Below, piece after piece: positions 7,717 through 15,501 of a stretch of DNA of 64,000 nucleotides; positions within the stretch are counted from its first letter, which is position 1, and each line of letters begins with the position of its first letter. Source of the stretch: Parasulfuritortus sp037439465 (GTDB lineage Bacteria; Pseudomonadota; Gammaproteobacteria; Burkholderiales; Thiobacillaceae). Where the stretch lies: assembly GCA_037439465.1 (NCBI GenBank), contig JBBIVX010000005.1, forward strand, positions 60,518-124,517. The letters are read 5' to 3'. The notes below the pieces were generated by a model. The model had not been told where the DNA came from and made no database searches. It saw only the letters and a program-made list of their open reading frames with translations. The translations under genes and the position numbers were made by a program.

Positions 7717-9951
7717 ATGCGCTTTCATTTTCCGGTCATCATCATCGACGAGGACTTCCGTTCCGAGAACGTCTCGGGTCTGGGCATCCGGGCGCTGGCC
7801 AAGGCCCTTGAGGAAGAGAGCATGGAAGTGCTTGGGGTGACGAGCTACGGTGACCTTTCCTCTTTCGCCCAGCAGCAGAGCCGCGCCTCGGCCTTCATCC
7901 TGTCGGTGGACGACGAGGAATTCGCCGGCATCGAGGCCGACGAGACCATCGCCGAGTTGCGTGCCTTCGTCCAGGAGATCCGCTTTCGCAATGCCGGCAT
8001 CCCCATTTTCCTGTACGGCGAGACGCGCACCAGTCGGCACATCCCCAACGACGTGCTGCGCGAGCTGCATGGTTTTTTGCACATGTTCGAGGACACCCCG
8101 GAGTTCATGGCCCGCTACATCGTGCGCGAGGCCAAGGCCTATCTCGATTCGCTGCCGCCGCCGTTTTTCCGGGCGTTGACCCACTACGCCGCGGATGGCT
8201 CATATTCCTGGCACTGCCCCGGCCATTCCGGCGGCGTCGCCTTCCTCAAGAGCCCGGTCGGCCAGATGTTTCACCAGTTCTTCGGTGAGAACATGCTGCG
8301 CGCCGACGTCTGCAATGCCGTCGAGGAACTCGGCCAGCTGCTCGACCACACCGGCCCGGTGGCGGCCTCGGAGCGCAACGCCGCGCGCATCTTCCAGGCC
8401 GACCATTTGTTCTTCGTCACCAACGGCACTTCCACCTCGAACAAGATCGTCTGGCACTCCACCGTGGCGCCGGGCGACGTGGTGGTCGTCGACCGCAACT
8501 GCCACAAGTCGGTGCTGCACGCCATCATCATGACCGGCGCGATTCCCGTCTTCCTCATGCCCACGCGCAATCACTACGGCATCATCGGCCCCATCCCGAA
8601 GTCCGAATTCCAGTGGAAAACCATCAAGAAGAAGATCGCCGCCCATCCTTTCGCCGCCAAAGACGCGCGTCCCAGGATATTGACCATTACTCAATCCACC
8701 TATGACGGCATTCTCTATAACGTGGAAGAGATCAAGGCGATGCTGGACGGCCAGATCGACAGTCTGCATTTCGATGAAGCGTGGCTGCCGCACGCCACCT
8801 TCCACCCCTTCTATCGCGGTATGCATGCGATCGGCAGCGGCCGGCGGCGCTGCAAGACGTCGATGGTGTTCGCCACCCAGTCCACCCACAAGCTGCTGGC
8901 CGGCCTGTCCCAGGCCTCGCAGATACTGGTGCAGGACTCGGAGACCCGTAAGCTCGACCAGGACGTCTTCAACGAGGCTTTCCTGATGCACACCTCGACC
9001 TCGCCGCAATACGCCATCATCGCCTCTTGCGACGTGGCGGCGGCGATGATGGAGGAGCCGGGCGGCCGCGCCCTGGTGGAGGAGTCCATCGCCGAGGCCC
9101 TGGACTTCCGCCGCGCCATGCGCAAGGTCGATGCCGAGCTGGGCAAGGATTGGTGGTTCAAGGTCTGGGGGCCGAAGGACTTGTCGGAAGAAGGGATAGA
9201 GGAGCGCGAGACCTGGATGCTCAAGGCCGGCGACAAGTGGCATGGCTTCGGCAATCTGGCCAAGGGCTTCAACCTGCTCGACCCGATCAAGGCCACGGTC
9301 ATCACCCCCGGCCTTGATGTCGACGGCGATTTCGCCGATTGGGGCATCCCGGCCGCCATCCTCACCAAATACCTGGCCGAACATGGCGTCATCGTCGAAA
9401 AGACCGGGCTGTACTCCTTTTTCATCATGTTCACCATCGGCATCACCAAGGGCCGCTGGAACACCATGGTGACCGAACTGCAGCAGTTCAAGGACGACTA
9501 CGACCGCAACCAGCCGTTGTGGCGGATCATGCCCGATTTCGTCGCCAAGCAGCCGCGTTACGAGCGGGTCGGCCTGCAAGACCTGTGCGGTCAGATTCAC
9601 GATGTCTACAAGGCCAACGACGTGGCGCGGCTCACCACCGAGATGTACCTTTCCGACATGGTGCCGGCCATGCGCCCGGCCGACGCCTACGCCAGGATGG
9701 CGCATCGCGAGATCGACCGGGTCGAGATCGACGACCTCGAAGGCCGCATCACGTCCATCCTGCTGACACCCTATCCGCCGGGCATACCGTTGTTGATACC
9801 GGGCGAACGCTTCAACGCCACCATCGTGCGCTACCTCAAGTTCACCCGCGAGTTCAACGAGAAATTCCCAGGCTTCGAGACCGACGTGCATGGCCTGGTC
9901 AAGGACAAGACCAACGGCAGTACCCGCTACTACGTCGATTGCGTGGCTTAG
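7717..9951 (+). CDS. Orn/Lys/Arg decarboxylase (PLP fold type I, large inducible type)
   Basis: 744-residue PLP enzyme of the biodegradative ornithine/lysine/arginine decarboxylase family, cytoplasmic and usually decameric. It has an N-terminal receiver-like wing domain (residues 1-130), a PLP core with STHKLLAGLSQASQI (Schiff-base Lys392), and HFDEAWLPHATFHPFY just before it. The C-terminal domain follows. It releases CO2 from a basic amino acid, consuming a proton, and yields putrescine, cadaverine or agmatine; which substrate cannot be read from the sequence. A GAGG site precedes the ATG. No amino acid/polyamine antiporter lies alongside, unlike acid-resistance operons. The palindrome CCTGCCCGGGCAGG (9961-9974) follows the stop, between convergent genes. 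Confidence 0.93.
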   Translation: MRFHFPVIIIDEDFRSENVSGLGIRALAKALEEESMEVLGVTSYGDLSSFAQQQSRASAFILSVDDEEFAGIEADETIAELRAFVQEIRFRNAGIPIFLYGETRTSRHIPNDVLRELHGFLHMFEDTPEFMARYIVREAKAYLDSLPPPFFRALTHYAADGSYSWHCPGHSGGVAFLKSPVGQMFHQFFGENMLRADVCNAVEELGQLLDHTGPVAASERNAARIFQADHLFFVTNGTSTSNKIVWHSTVAPGDVVVVDRNCHKSVLHAIIMTGAIPVFLMPTRNHYGIIGPIPKSEFQWKTIKKKIAAHPFAAKDARPRILTITQSTYDGILYNVEEIKAMLDGQIDSLHFDEAWLPHATFHPFYRGMHAIGSGRRRCKTSMVFATQSTHKLLAGLSQASQILVQDSETRKLDQDVFNEAFLMHTSTSPQYAIIASCDVAAAMMEEPGGRALVEESIAEALDFRRAMRKVDAELGKDWWFKVWGPKDLSEEGIEERETWMLKAGDKWHGFGNLAKGFNLLDPIKATVITPGLDVDGDFADWGIPAAILTKYLAEHGVIVEKTGLYSFFIMFTIGITKGRWNTMVTELQQFKDDYDRNQPLWRIMPDFVAKQPRYERVGLQDLCGQIHDVYKANDVARLTTEMYLSDMVPAMRPADAYARMAHREIDRVEIDDLEGRITSILLTPYPPGIPLLIPGERFNATIVRYLKFTREFNEKFPGFETDVHGLVKDKTNGSTRYYVDCVA

Positions 9952-9980
9952 ACCCCCTTGCCTGCCCGGGCAGGGCCGCC

Positions 9981-10286
9981 TCAATCTTCCTCGAACAGCT
10001 CCCGATATAACTCCCTCACCCTCCTCTTGGCCAGCAACAGCGCCGCCCGGCCTTCCGCCGTAACCGTGTAGACGCGACGCCTGCGCCCGGCCGCTCGCGT
10101 TGGCTGTGAGGTTAGATAGCCCACCCTCTCCAGGCCATGCAATAAGGGGTATAGGGTGCCAGGGCTGAGTTTGTAGCCGTGACGCGCCAACTCCTCCTGG
10201 ATGCCGATACCAAAAATGGGCTCATGGCAGGCATGGTGAAGGATATGCAGGCGGATCAGACCGCTGAAGAAATTGCGTTTCAGCAT
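9981..10286 (-). CDS. PadR-family transcriptional regulator
   Basis: 101-residue winged-helix repressor-type protein. Core: SGLIRLHILHHA, then YKLSPGTLYPLLHGLERVGYL (recognition helix region), then a basic wing RAAGRRRRVYTVTAEGR and a C-terminal dimerisation helix. PadR proteins bind palindromic operators near their own or neighbouring genes. An ATG further upstream (10397) would extend the protein by 37 residues, but that stretch is AT-rich, lacks family similarity and contains the palindrome at 10345-10359; the ATG at 10286 is therefore preferred. It is divergent from the multiheme cytochrome gene and convergent with the decarboxylase gene. Confidence 0.88.
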   Translation of the reverse strand: MLKRNFFSGLIRLHILHHACHEPIFGIGIQEELARHGYKLSPGTLYPLLHGLERVGYLTSQPTRAAGRRRRVYTVTAEGRAALLLAKRRVRELYRELFEED

Positions 10287-10344
10287 GGCAAGGCGTTTAG
10301 AGCGAACGGATTTTTGTCCTAATTGTGGATAAAATAATTGCCAA

Positions 10345-10359
10345 TATCGAAATTCGATA
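10345..10359. promoter_or_regulatory. Perfect palindrome TATCGAA-A-TTCGATA, candidate PadR operator
   Basis: A 7-1-7 perfect inverted repeat inside a locally AT-rich spacer between the divergent PadR and cytochrome genes. It is 58 bases before the PadR start and 71 before the cytochrome start. Position, symmetry and neighbouring regulator suggest it is the PadR binding site; no binding data are implied. Confidence 0.55.
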
Positions 10360-10430
10360 CTACTGTGTAATTTAATTATGCCTGCATTGCTGGCCAAACT
10401 GGTTATTACCGTTCTCTAAAGAGGAGAAGC

Positions 10431-12338
10431 ATGATGAGCGCGCTGGGTAAGGCAGGAATATTGGGGATGGCGATCGTGGCGGCGAGCGTCTGGGTCGGCG
10501 GTTGTACTCTGCCGGAATCCATGAAACCCACTGCGAACGTCAAGGGAACGGTGGAAGACATGGCTGGCAACAAGGTGGCCAACGCCACGGTCTGGCTTAT
10601 CCCCGCGGCCGATGTGGCGGCGATGGGCAAGACGCCGATCGAGATCAAGAAGGATTCTCCAAACGATGAGCCGCTGGAAGACAGCCTGGCGGCCAACCGC
10701 GAGCACTATGCCAAGGGCAAGAGCGGCGCCAACGGCGAATTCAGCCTCGCTAACGTGCCCGGCGGCAAATACTTCCTCTATGTGGAGCCCGCCGACGCCA
10801 CCTACCTGCCTGGAGGTGACCAGTCGCGCAAATCGCTGTCCACCGCCCAACTGGTCGCCGCACCGGTGAGGGTACAGCTCTCTGGCAACATTTCCACCGG
10901 CGCCACCTATGTCGGCACCAGCAAGTGCCTGGAGTGCCACGTGGACCGGGAAGGCTTCAAGTCGACCTTGCACCGCCTCGGCATCCAGGTCATCGGCAAG
11001 CCGAGCAAGTTGCAGGACTTCTCTCGCTTCCCGGACTACAACAAGGGACTCGACAAGCTCATGGCCGGTACCAAGTTCTGGTTCTACGGCTATGACAAAA
11101 CGCGCGGCTTCGACAGGTACCAGATCAGCGACAAGGCGCCGGCCGATGCTTCGAGCGTGAGCTTCACGGCCACCTTTTTCAAAGATGTCGATGGCGTACT
11201 CAAATTTCGCACTGAGAACGCCAAGGATGCCGCCGACCCGGCGCGCGTCTATCCCGTGGAAATGGCCTATGGCGGCGGCCTCTACAAGCAGCGCTATCTC
11301 TATCGCGTTGGCGCCAATCTGTTCCCCTTCGTGCAGTTCAATCAGAAGGGAGATAACGGCTACGGCGACCGCGGCCGCAAACAATGGCGCGATTACCACG
11401 CCAACTGGCTGTTCAACGAGGAAACCGGGAAGCTGGCCAATCCGTCCCCGGAGCATTCCTTCGCCAAGGAATGCGCAGCCTGCCATTACAACGGCTACAG
11501 CCTGACCAAGACCGCGGCGGGCGACTACGTGGCCGGTTCGGCCAACGATCCTAACGGCGAAATGGACATCGACGCCGATGGCACGCCCAATGAAGTCAAC
11601 ATGGGCTGCGAGACCTGCCACGGTCCGGGTTCACTGCATGCCGCGGCGCCATCGGCCAACATCGTCAATCCCAGAAAGCTGGCGGCGGAACGCGAGTCGA
11701 TGATCTGCGGCCAGTGCCACAGCCGGCCTCAGGGCCACCTGAAGAACGACCAGCCGGTCAATGCCGCCTGGAAGATGCTGCCGCCGGGCAGCCGCCGCAA
11801 CACCTTCCTCTCCCAGTACACCACACGCGAAGACGCGGCGGCCAAGGACTACTGGGCGGATGGGCTGCACTCCAAGTCACACCACCAGCAGTACACCGAC
11901 TTCATCAAGTCAAGCAAGCACCGCAACGGCAATCAACTGGTAGCCTGCAGCGACTGCCATGATCCGCACGGCAAGGCGACCTTTGCGCACCAGATGAAGG
12001 CCGACTCGCACTCGGCCCAGGCCTGCACAGGCTGTCACAAGGACCGGACCGACATCGGCCGGCACGTCGCGGACAAGACACGCTGCACGGTGGCGGCGGA
12101 CAAGATCACCTGTTCCAACTGCCACGACACCAAAACCATGCAGACGGGCGCCGGCTTAGGTAAAGGCCTGGCTGGCAAGGACGGCAAGAACTACTGGCTC
12201 AACGACATCACGTCGCACCTCTATGATGTGCCACGCAAGGACAACAAGGGTGTGAAGGGCGTGGAACCGGGCAAGGCCATGCCCATCCCCTACACCAACC
12301 CCTGCGGCGCCGCCTGCCACAACACCAGCGCACTCTGA
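10431..12338 (+). CDS. Multiheme c-type cytochrome lipoprotein (7 CXXCH plus one CX3CH)
   Basis: 635-residue exported electron-transfer protein. The N terminus is a lipoprotein-type signal with WVGGC (Cys25), so it is probably membrane-anchored outside the cytoplasm. Residues ~36-145 resemble a carboxypeptidase-regulatory-like beta-sandwich (VKGTVEDMAGNKVANATVWL and GEFSLANVPGGKYFLYVEP). CXXCH haem sites have their first Cys at about 166, 348, 393, 426, 506, 532 and 561. The C terminus has CGAACH (625-630), a CX3CH motif that could hold an eighth, atypical haem. AGAGGAG precedes the ATG; a second ATG lies one codon on. Redox partner and substrate are unknown. The divergent PadR gene probably controls it. 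Not assignable to a named cytochrome family. Confidence 0.85.
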   Translation: MMSALGKAGILGMAIVAASVWVGGCTLPESMKPTANVKGTVEDMAGNKVANATVWLIPAADVAAMGKTPIEIKKDSPNDEPLEDSLAANREHYAKGKSGANGEFSLANVPGGKYFLYVEPADATYLPGGDQSRKSLSTAQLVAAPVRVQLSGNISTGATYVGTSKCLECHVDREGFKSTLHRLGIQVIGKPSKLQDFSRFPDYNKGLDKLMAGTKFWFYGYDKTRGFDRYQISDKAPADASSVSFTATFFKDVDGVLKFRTENAKDAADPARVYPVEMAYGGGLYKQRYLYRVGANLFPFVQFNQKGDNGYGDRGRKQWRDYHANWLFNEETGKLANPSPEHSFAKECAACHYNGYSLTKTAAGDYVAGSANDPNGEMDIDADGTPNEVNMGCETCHGPGSLHAAAPSANIVNPRKLAAERESMICGQCHSRPQGHLKNDQPVNAAWKMLPPGSRRNTFLSQYTTREDAAAKDYWADGLHSKSHHQQYTDFIKSSKHRNGNQLVACSDCHDPHGKATFAHQMKADSHSAQACTGCHKDRTDIGRHVADKTRCTVAADKITCSNCHDTKTMQTGAGLGKGLAGKDGKNYWLNDITSHLYDVPRKDNKGVKGVEPGKAMPIPYTNPCGAACHNTSAL

Positions 12339-12352
12339 GCGCAAAACGTCAT

Positions 12353-12385
12353 GCCCCCCCGGTCTAGGCCGGGTGGGGGCTTTCT
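12353..12385 (+). terminator. Probable terminator of the cytochrome gene
   Basis: G/C-rich inverted repeat of about 10 bp with one bulged T (GCCCC-CCCGG and CCGGG-T-GGGGC), followed by TTTCT. The U-tract is short, so efficiency is uncertain. Confidence 0.55.
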
Positions 12386-12431
12386 GTCCCCCGGTCTTTA
12401 CGAATGGCCAGTCCACTTGACCGGGCCCGGA

Positions 12432-12460
12432 TTGCTATCTCGCTGATTTCTCATTAATAT
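12432..12460 (+). promoter_or_regulatory. Candidate sigma70 promoter of rpsF-priB-rpsR-rplI
   Basis: TTGCTA and TAATAT with a 17-base spacer, followed by a GCGCGGC discriminator of the kind found at stringently controlled ribosomal promoters. It would give a leader of about 80 bases before rpsF. Confidence 0.5.
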
Positions 12461-12472
12461 GCGCGGCTCTTT

Positions 12473-12527
12473 GACGGCTTTGGCACGCCAGGCCGTTTCA
12501 CCTTGCCCCACCGGTCGCGCGGGGGGC
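12473..12527 (+). promoter_or_regulatory. Structured rpsF leader, possible S6:S18 autoregulatory element
   Basis: Two hairpins precede rpsF. ACGGC...TGGC/GCCA...GCCGT is at 12474-12496. A GCCCC/GGGGC stem at 12505-12527 has an unpaired ACCGG. rpsF leaders in many bacteria carry a hairpin with a CCG bulge bound by the S6:S18 complex; the second hairpin could be that motif. This is inferred by position only. Confidence 0.35.
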
Positions 12528-12547
12528 TTAATCCACAAGGAGCCACG

Positions 12548-12949
12548 ATGCGACATTACGAAATCGTTTTTATCGTCCATCCGGACCAGAGCGAGCAGGT
12601 GCCCGCGATGATCGAACGTTACCGCAACCTGATCACGGGTAACGGCGGCCGCATCCACCGCCTGGAAGACTGGGGCCGGAGGCAGTTGACCTACACCATC
12701 CAGAAGGTGCACAAGGCCCATTACGTACTCATGAACATTGAGTGCAATCAGGCCACCATGGACGAACTGGAACATGGCTTCCGCTTCAACGACGCCATCC
12801 TCCGTCACCTCACCATCAAGCGCGACGAAGCCATCACCACCGCCTCGCCGATGATGAAGGAAGAAAAGGCGCGTGATCTGTTGGTCGCGCCCAGCGCCGC
12901 GGCCCCGGTCGAAGCGTCCCCCGTCGCCGTCACCCCGGCCGCCGCCTGA
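12548..12949 (+). CDS. rpsF: 30S ribosomal protein bS6
   Basis: 133 residues. Binds 16S rRNA together with S18 in the platform of the small subunit. MRHYEIVFIVHPDQSEQVPAMIERY is the canonical opening, and RLEDWGRRQLTYTI with KAHYVLMNIE are typical. The C terminus carries an alanine/proline/valine-rich tail after residue ~115, common in betaproteobacteria. The ATG follows AAGGAGCCACG; an in-frame ATG 45 bases upstream lies in the structured leader and is rejected. First gene of rpsF-priB-rpsR-rplI. Confidence 0.97.
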   Translation: MRHYEIVFIVHPDQSEQVPAMIERYRNLITGNGGRIHRLEDWGRRQLTYTIQKVHKAHYVLMNIECNQATMDELEHGFRFNDAILRHLTIKRDEAITTASPMMKEEKARDLLVAPSAAAPVEASPVAVTPAAA

Positions 12950-12954
12950 GTGGA

Positions 12955-13251
12955 GTGGAACGGAATCGGGTTGAAGTCGAAGGACGCATCGTGTTGAACG
13001 ATGGCCTGCGCCATACTCCGGGCGGCATACCCAGCCTGCGCTTGCGCCTCTCCCATGCTTCGGAACAGACCGAAGCCGGCTGCCAACGCCAGGTGGAATG
13101 CGAGCTGGAGGGTCTGGCCTTCGGGCCGGCCGCCCAGGCGCTCGCTGGCCTGAAGACCGGTGACCCGGTGCGCCTAGCAGGCTTCCTGGAGCGCCGGGGC
13201 CGGCGTGATCCGCAACCCATTCTGCATATAACCGAATTCGAATCGATTTAA
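12955..13251 (+). CDS. priB: Primosomal replication protein N (PriB)
   Basis: 98-residue single-stranded DNA-binding OB-fold protein of the PriA-dependent replication restart primosome. NRVEVEGRIV near the start, TPGGIPSLRLRLSHASEQ, and the C-terminal PILHITEFESI match PriB. The start is GTG at 12955, six bases after the rpsF stop; no ATG fits. The ribosome site GGAG overlaps the junction, so translation is probably coupled to rpsF. The order rpsF-priB-rpsR-rplI is the classical arrangement and supports the assignment of this otherwise divergent small protein. Confidence 0.92.
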   Translation: MERNRVEVEGRIVLNDGLRHTPGGIPSLRLRLSHASEQTEAGCQRQVECELEGLAFGPAAQALAGLKTGDPVRLAGFLERRGRRDPQPILHITEFESI

Positions 13252-13261
13252 GGAGTAACAC

Positions 13262-13543
13262 ATGGCTTTCTTCCGCCGTAAACCACTGGACAAGAACAAG
13301 AACCGCAAGCCCGCCGGCAACGCCTTGTTCCGTCGCAAGAAGTTCTGCCGCTTCACCGTCGAAAAGGTGAAGGAGATCGACTATAAGGACGTGGACGTGC
13401 TCAAGGATTTCATTACCGAACAGGGCAAGATCATCCCTTCACGCATCACCGGGACCCGTGCTCATTACCAGCGGCAACTGTCGGTGGCCATCAAGCGTGC
13501 CCGCTTCCTGGCTTTGTTGCCTTATACCGACCTGCATGAATAA
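13262..13543 (+). CDS. rpsR: 30S ribosomal protein bS18
   Basis: 93 residues, partner of S6 on the 30S platform. FRRKKFCRFTVEKVKEIDYKD and the C-terminal RITGTRAHYQRQLSVAIKRARFLALLPYTD block are diagnostic. AAGGAG precedes the ATG. The basic N terminus (FFRRKPLDKNKNRKP) is a normal rRNA-binding tail. Only the single Cys of the FCRF motif is present, so this is not a four-cysteine zinc-binding form of the protein. It lies 10 bases after priB. Confidence 0.98.
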   Translation: MAFFRRKPLDKNKNRKPAGNALFRRKKFCRFTVEKVKEIDYKDVDVLKDFITEQGKIIPSRITGTRAHYQRQLSVAIKRARFLALLPYTDLHE

Positions 13544-13554
13544 GGAGCCTCGCC

Positions 13555-14004
13555 ATGGAAATCATACTGATGGACAAGGTAACCAACCTCGGCAATCTGG
13601 GCGATGTGGTCAAGGTCAAGGGCGGTTACGCCCGCAACTACCTCATTCCCCAGGGTATGGCCAAGCGCGCCACCAAGCCCAATCTGGCGGCCTTCGCCGA
13701 GAAGAAGGCCGAGCTGGAGCGTCTTGCAGCCGAAAAACTGGCCGCCGCGCAAGCGCGTGCGGCCAAGCTCGAAGGTTGCGAACTGCGGCTCAGCCAGAAG
13801 GCCGGTGTCGATGGCCGTCTGTTCGGGTCGGTTGGCAACGTCGATATAGCCGAGGGGCTGGTGGCACAAGGTTTCGATGTACACAAGGCGGAAGTGCGCC
13901 TGCCTGAGGGGCCCTTCAAGATGACGGGTGAGTACGAAGTCGTCCTCGGCCTGCACAGCGACGTCATGGTCACTATCAAGGTCATCGTCGCCGGCGAAAG
14001 CTGA
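13555..14004 (+). CDS. rplI: 50S ribosomal protein bL9
   Basis: 149 residues. The N-terminal domain MEIILMDKVTNLGNLGDVVKVKGGYARNYLIP binds 23S rRNA domain V. A long central helix (residues ~45-75) leads to the C-terminal domain that projects from the ribosome and helps maintain frame. The start follows AAGGAGCCTCGCC. Last gene of the S6 operon; a GC hairpin with a short U-run follows about 30 bases later. Confidence 0.98.
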   Translation: MEIILMDKVTNLGNLGDVVKVKGGYARNYLIPQGMAKRATKPNLAAFAEKKAELERLAAEKLAAAQARAAKLEGCELRLSQKAGVDGRLFGSVGNVDIAEGLVAQGFDVHKAEVRLPEGPFKMTGEYEVVLGLHSDVMVTIKVIVAGES

Positions 14005-14034
14005 TCCGGAGGGTCCTCCGATCGTTGCAGACAG

Positions 14035-14053
14035 GGCCGCGCAAGCGGCCTTT
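14035..14053 (+). terminator. Probable terminator after rplI
   Basis: GGCCGC-GCAA-GCGGCC followed by TTT. A second small hairpin (CGGAGG-GT-CCTCCG, 14007-14020) sits just upstream. The T-run is short, so partial read-through into dnaB is likely. Confidence 0.55.
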
Positions 14054-14114
14054 GTCGTTGCTGGAGTGGGGGATACAATCAACCCTCCAACCGCCAGACC
14101 ATCCCATTCGTCTC

Positions 14115-15497
14115 ATGTCCGCTGTGCTCGATAGCGACCTTGCCGCCATCAAATTGCCGCCCCACTCGGTGGAGGCGGAGCAGTCCGTGCTGGGCGGCCT
14201 GATGCTGGAGAACACCGCTTGGGAAAGGGTGGCGGACCTGATCAACGAACAGGATTTCTACCGCTCCGACCATCGCGCCATCTGGCGCCAGATCAACCTG
14301 CTGATCAGCGACAACAAGCCGGCCGACGTCATCACGGTGGCCGAGGTGCTGGAGTCGCACAACCTGCTCGGCGAGGTGGGGGGGCTGGCCTACCTCGCCG
14401 CCCTGGCCCAAAACACCCCCTCCGCCGCCAACATCCGCCGCTATGCCGAGATCGTGCGCGAGCGGGCGGTGTTGCGCAAGCTGGCTGGTGTGGGCGCCGA
14501 GATTGCCGAGTCGGCCTACAACCCGGCCGGGCGCAGCGCCAGCGACATCCTCGACGCGGCCGAGGCCAAGGTGTTCGAGATCAAGGAGGCGGGCGCCAAG
14601 GCCACCGAGGGATTTCAGCCGTTTCAGCCGCTACTGGTGCAGGTGGTCAACCGCATCGATGAACTCTACAGCCGCGACAACCCAAGTGAGGTCACCGGCA
14701 TTCCCACCGGCTTTATCGATCTCGACAGCAAGACCTCCGGCCTGCAACCCGGTGAGCTCATCATCGTCGCCGGCCGGCCTGCCATGGGCAAGACGGCCTT
14801 CGCCCTCAATATCGCCGAAAACGTGGCGCTCGACGTCAACCTGCCGGTGGCCGTGTTCAGCATGGAAATGGCTGCCACCCAACTGGTGATGCGCATGCTC
14901 GGTTCGATCGGCCGGCTCGACCAGCACAAATTGCGTACCGGCAAGATAGCCGAGGACGATTGGCACAAACTCACTACCGCCGTCGGTCGGCTCAATGAAG
15001 TTCCGGTGTACATCGACGAATCCCCCGGCCTGACCGCCATGGAGGTGCGTGCCCGCGCCCGCCGGCTGGCGCGCCAGAATGGCGGCAAGCTGGGGCTCAT
15101 CGTCATCGACTACCTCCAACTCATGTCCGGCACTGGCCAGGGCGAGAACAGGGCCACGGAAATATCGGAGATCTCCCGCTCCCTCAAGGGTCTGGCCAAG
15201 GAGCTGCATGTGCCGGTGGTTGCCCTGTCGCAGCTCAACCGGTCGCTCGAACAACGGCCCAACAAGCGGCCGGTGATGTCCGACCTGCGCGAATCCGGCG
15301 CCATAGAGCAGGACGCCGACGTCATACTGTTCATTTATCGTGATGAGCAATACAACCACGACAGCCCGGACAAGGGCACCGCGGAGATCATCATCGGCAA
15401 GCAGCGCAACGGCCCTACCGGCACCGTGCGGCTGACCTTCCTGGGTGAATATACGAAATTCGAGAATCACAGCTTTGGCATGGGCGGCGGTAACTGA
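14115..15497 (+). CDS. dnaB: Replicative DNA helicase DnaB
   Basis: 460-residue hexameric 5'-3' helicase that unwinds DNA at the replication fork. The N-terminal DnaG-interaction domain starts LPPHSVEAEQSVLGGLML. RecA-like domain: Walker A GRPAMGKT (Lys226), Walker B LIVIDYLQLM, and the FSMEM and SQLNRSLEQRP motifs. No intein is present. The ATG at 14115 is chosen because homologues begin just before the SVEAEQSVLGG block; an upstream in-frame ATG at 14025 reads through the terminator hairpin. It lies four bases before alr. Confidence 0.98.
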   Translation: MSAVLDSDLAAIKLPPHSVEAEQSVLGGLMLENTAWERVADLINEQDFYRSDHRAIWRQINLLISDNKPADVITVAEVLESHNLLGEVGGLAYLAALAQNTPSAANIRRYAEIVRERAVLRKLAGVGAEIAESAYNPAGRSASDILDAAEAKVFEIKEAGAKATEGFQPFQPLLVQVVNRIDELYSRDNPSEVTGIPTGFIDLDSKTSGLQPGELIIVAGRPAMGKTAFALNIAENVALDVNLPVAVFSMEMAATQLVMRMLGSIGRLDQHKLRTGKIAEDDWHKLTTAVGRLNEVPVYIDESPGLTAMEVRARARRLARQNGGKLGLIVIDYLQLMSGTGQGENRATEISEISRSLKGLAKELHVPVVALSQLNRSLEQRPNKRPVMSDLRESGAIEQDADVILFIYRDEQYNHDSPDKGTAEIIIGKQRNGPTGTVRLTFLGEYTKFENHSFGMGGGN

Positions 15498-15501
15498 AAA
15501 C

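Noticed and set aside
9961..9974. CCTGCCCGGGCAGG palindrome as a terminator between convergent decarboxylase and padR genes
   Set aside because: Perfectly self-complementary with no proper loop and no T-run on either strand; it may form a weak structure but does not qualify as an intrinsic terminator.
8200..9984. 594-codon open frame on the minus strand opposite the decarboxylase gene
   Set aside because: GC-rich frame shadow; translation is low-complexity (His, Asp, Gly, Val-rich) without a family signature, while the plus strand encodes a full PLP enzyme.
10287..10397. 37-residue N-terminal extension of the PadR protein
   Set aside because: AT-rich, no family similarity, and contains the candidate operator palindrome; more likely promoter than protein.
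12398..13261. 287-codon minus-strand frame with an RDSNPG-like N terminus, hinting at a tRNA remnant near 12415-12450
   Set aside because: The RDSNPG-type peptide often betrays antisense of a tRNA T-arm, but no cloverleaf or T-loop consensus could be built here; the rest is a shadow of rpsF-priB.
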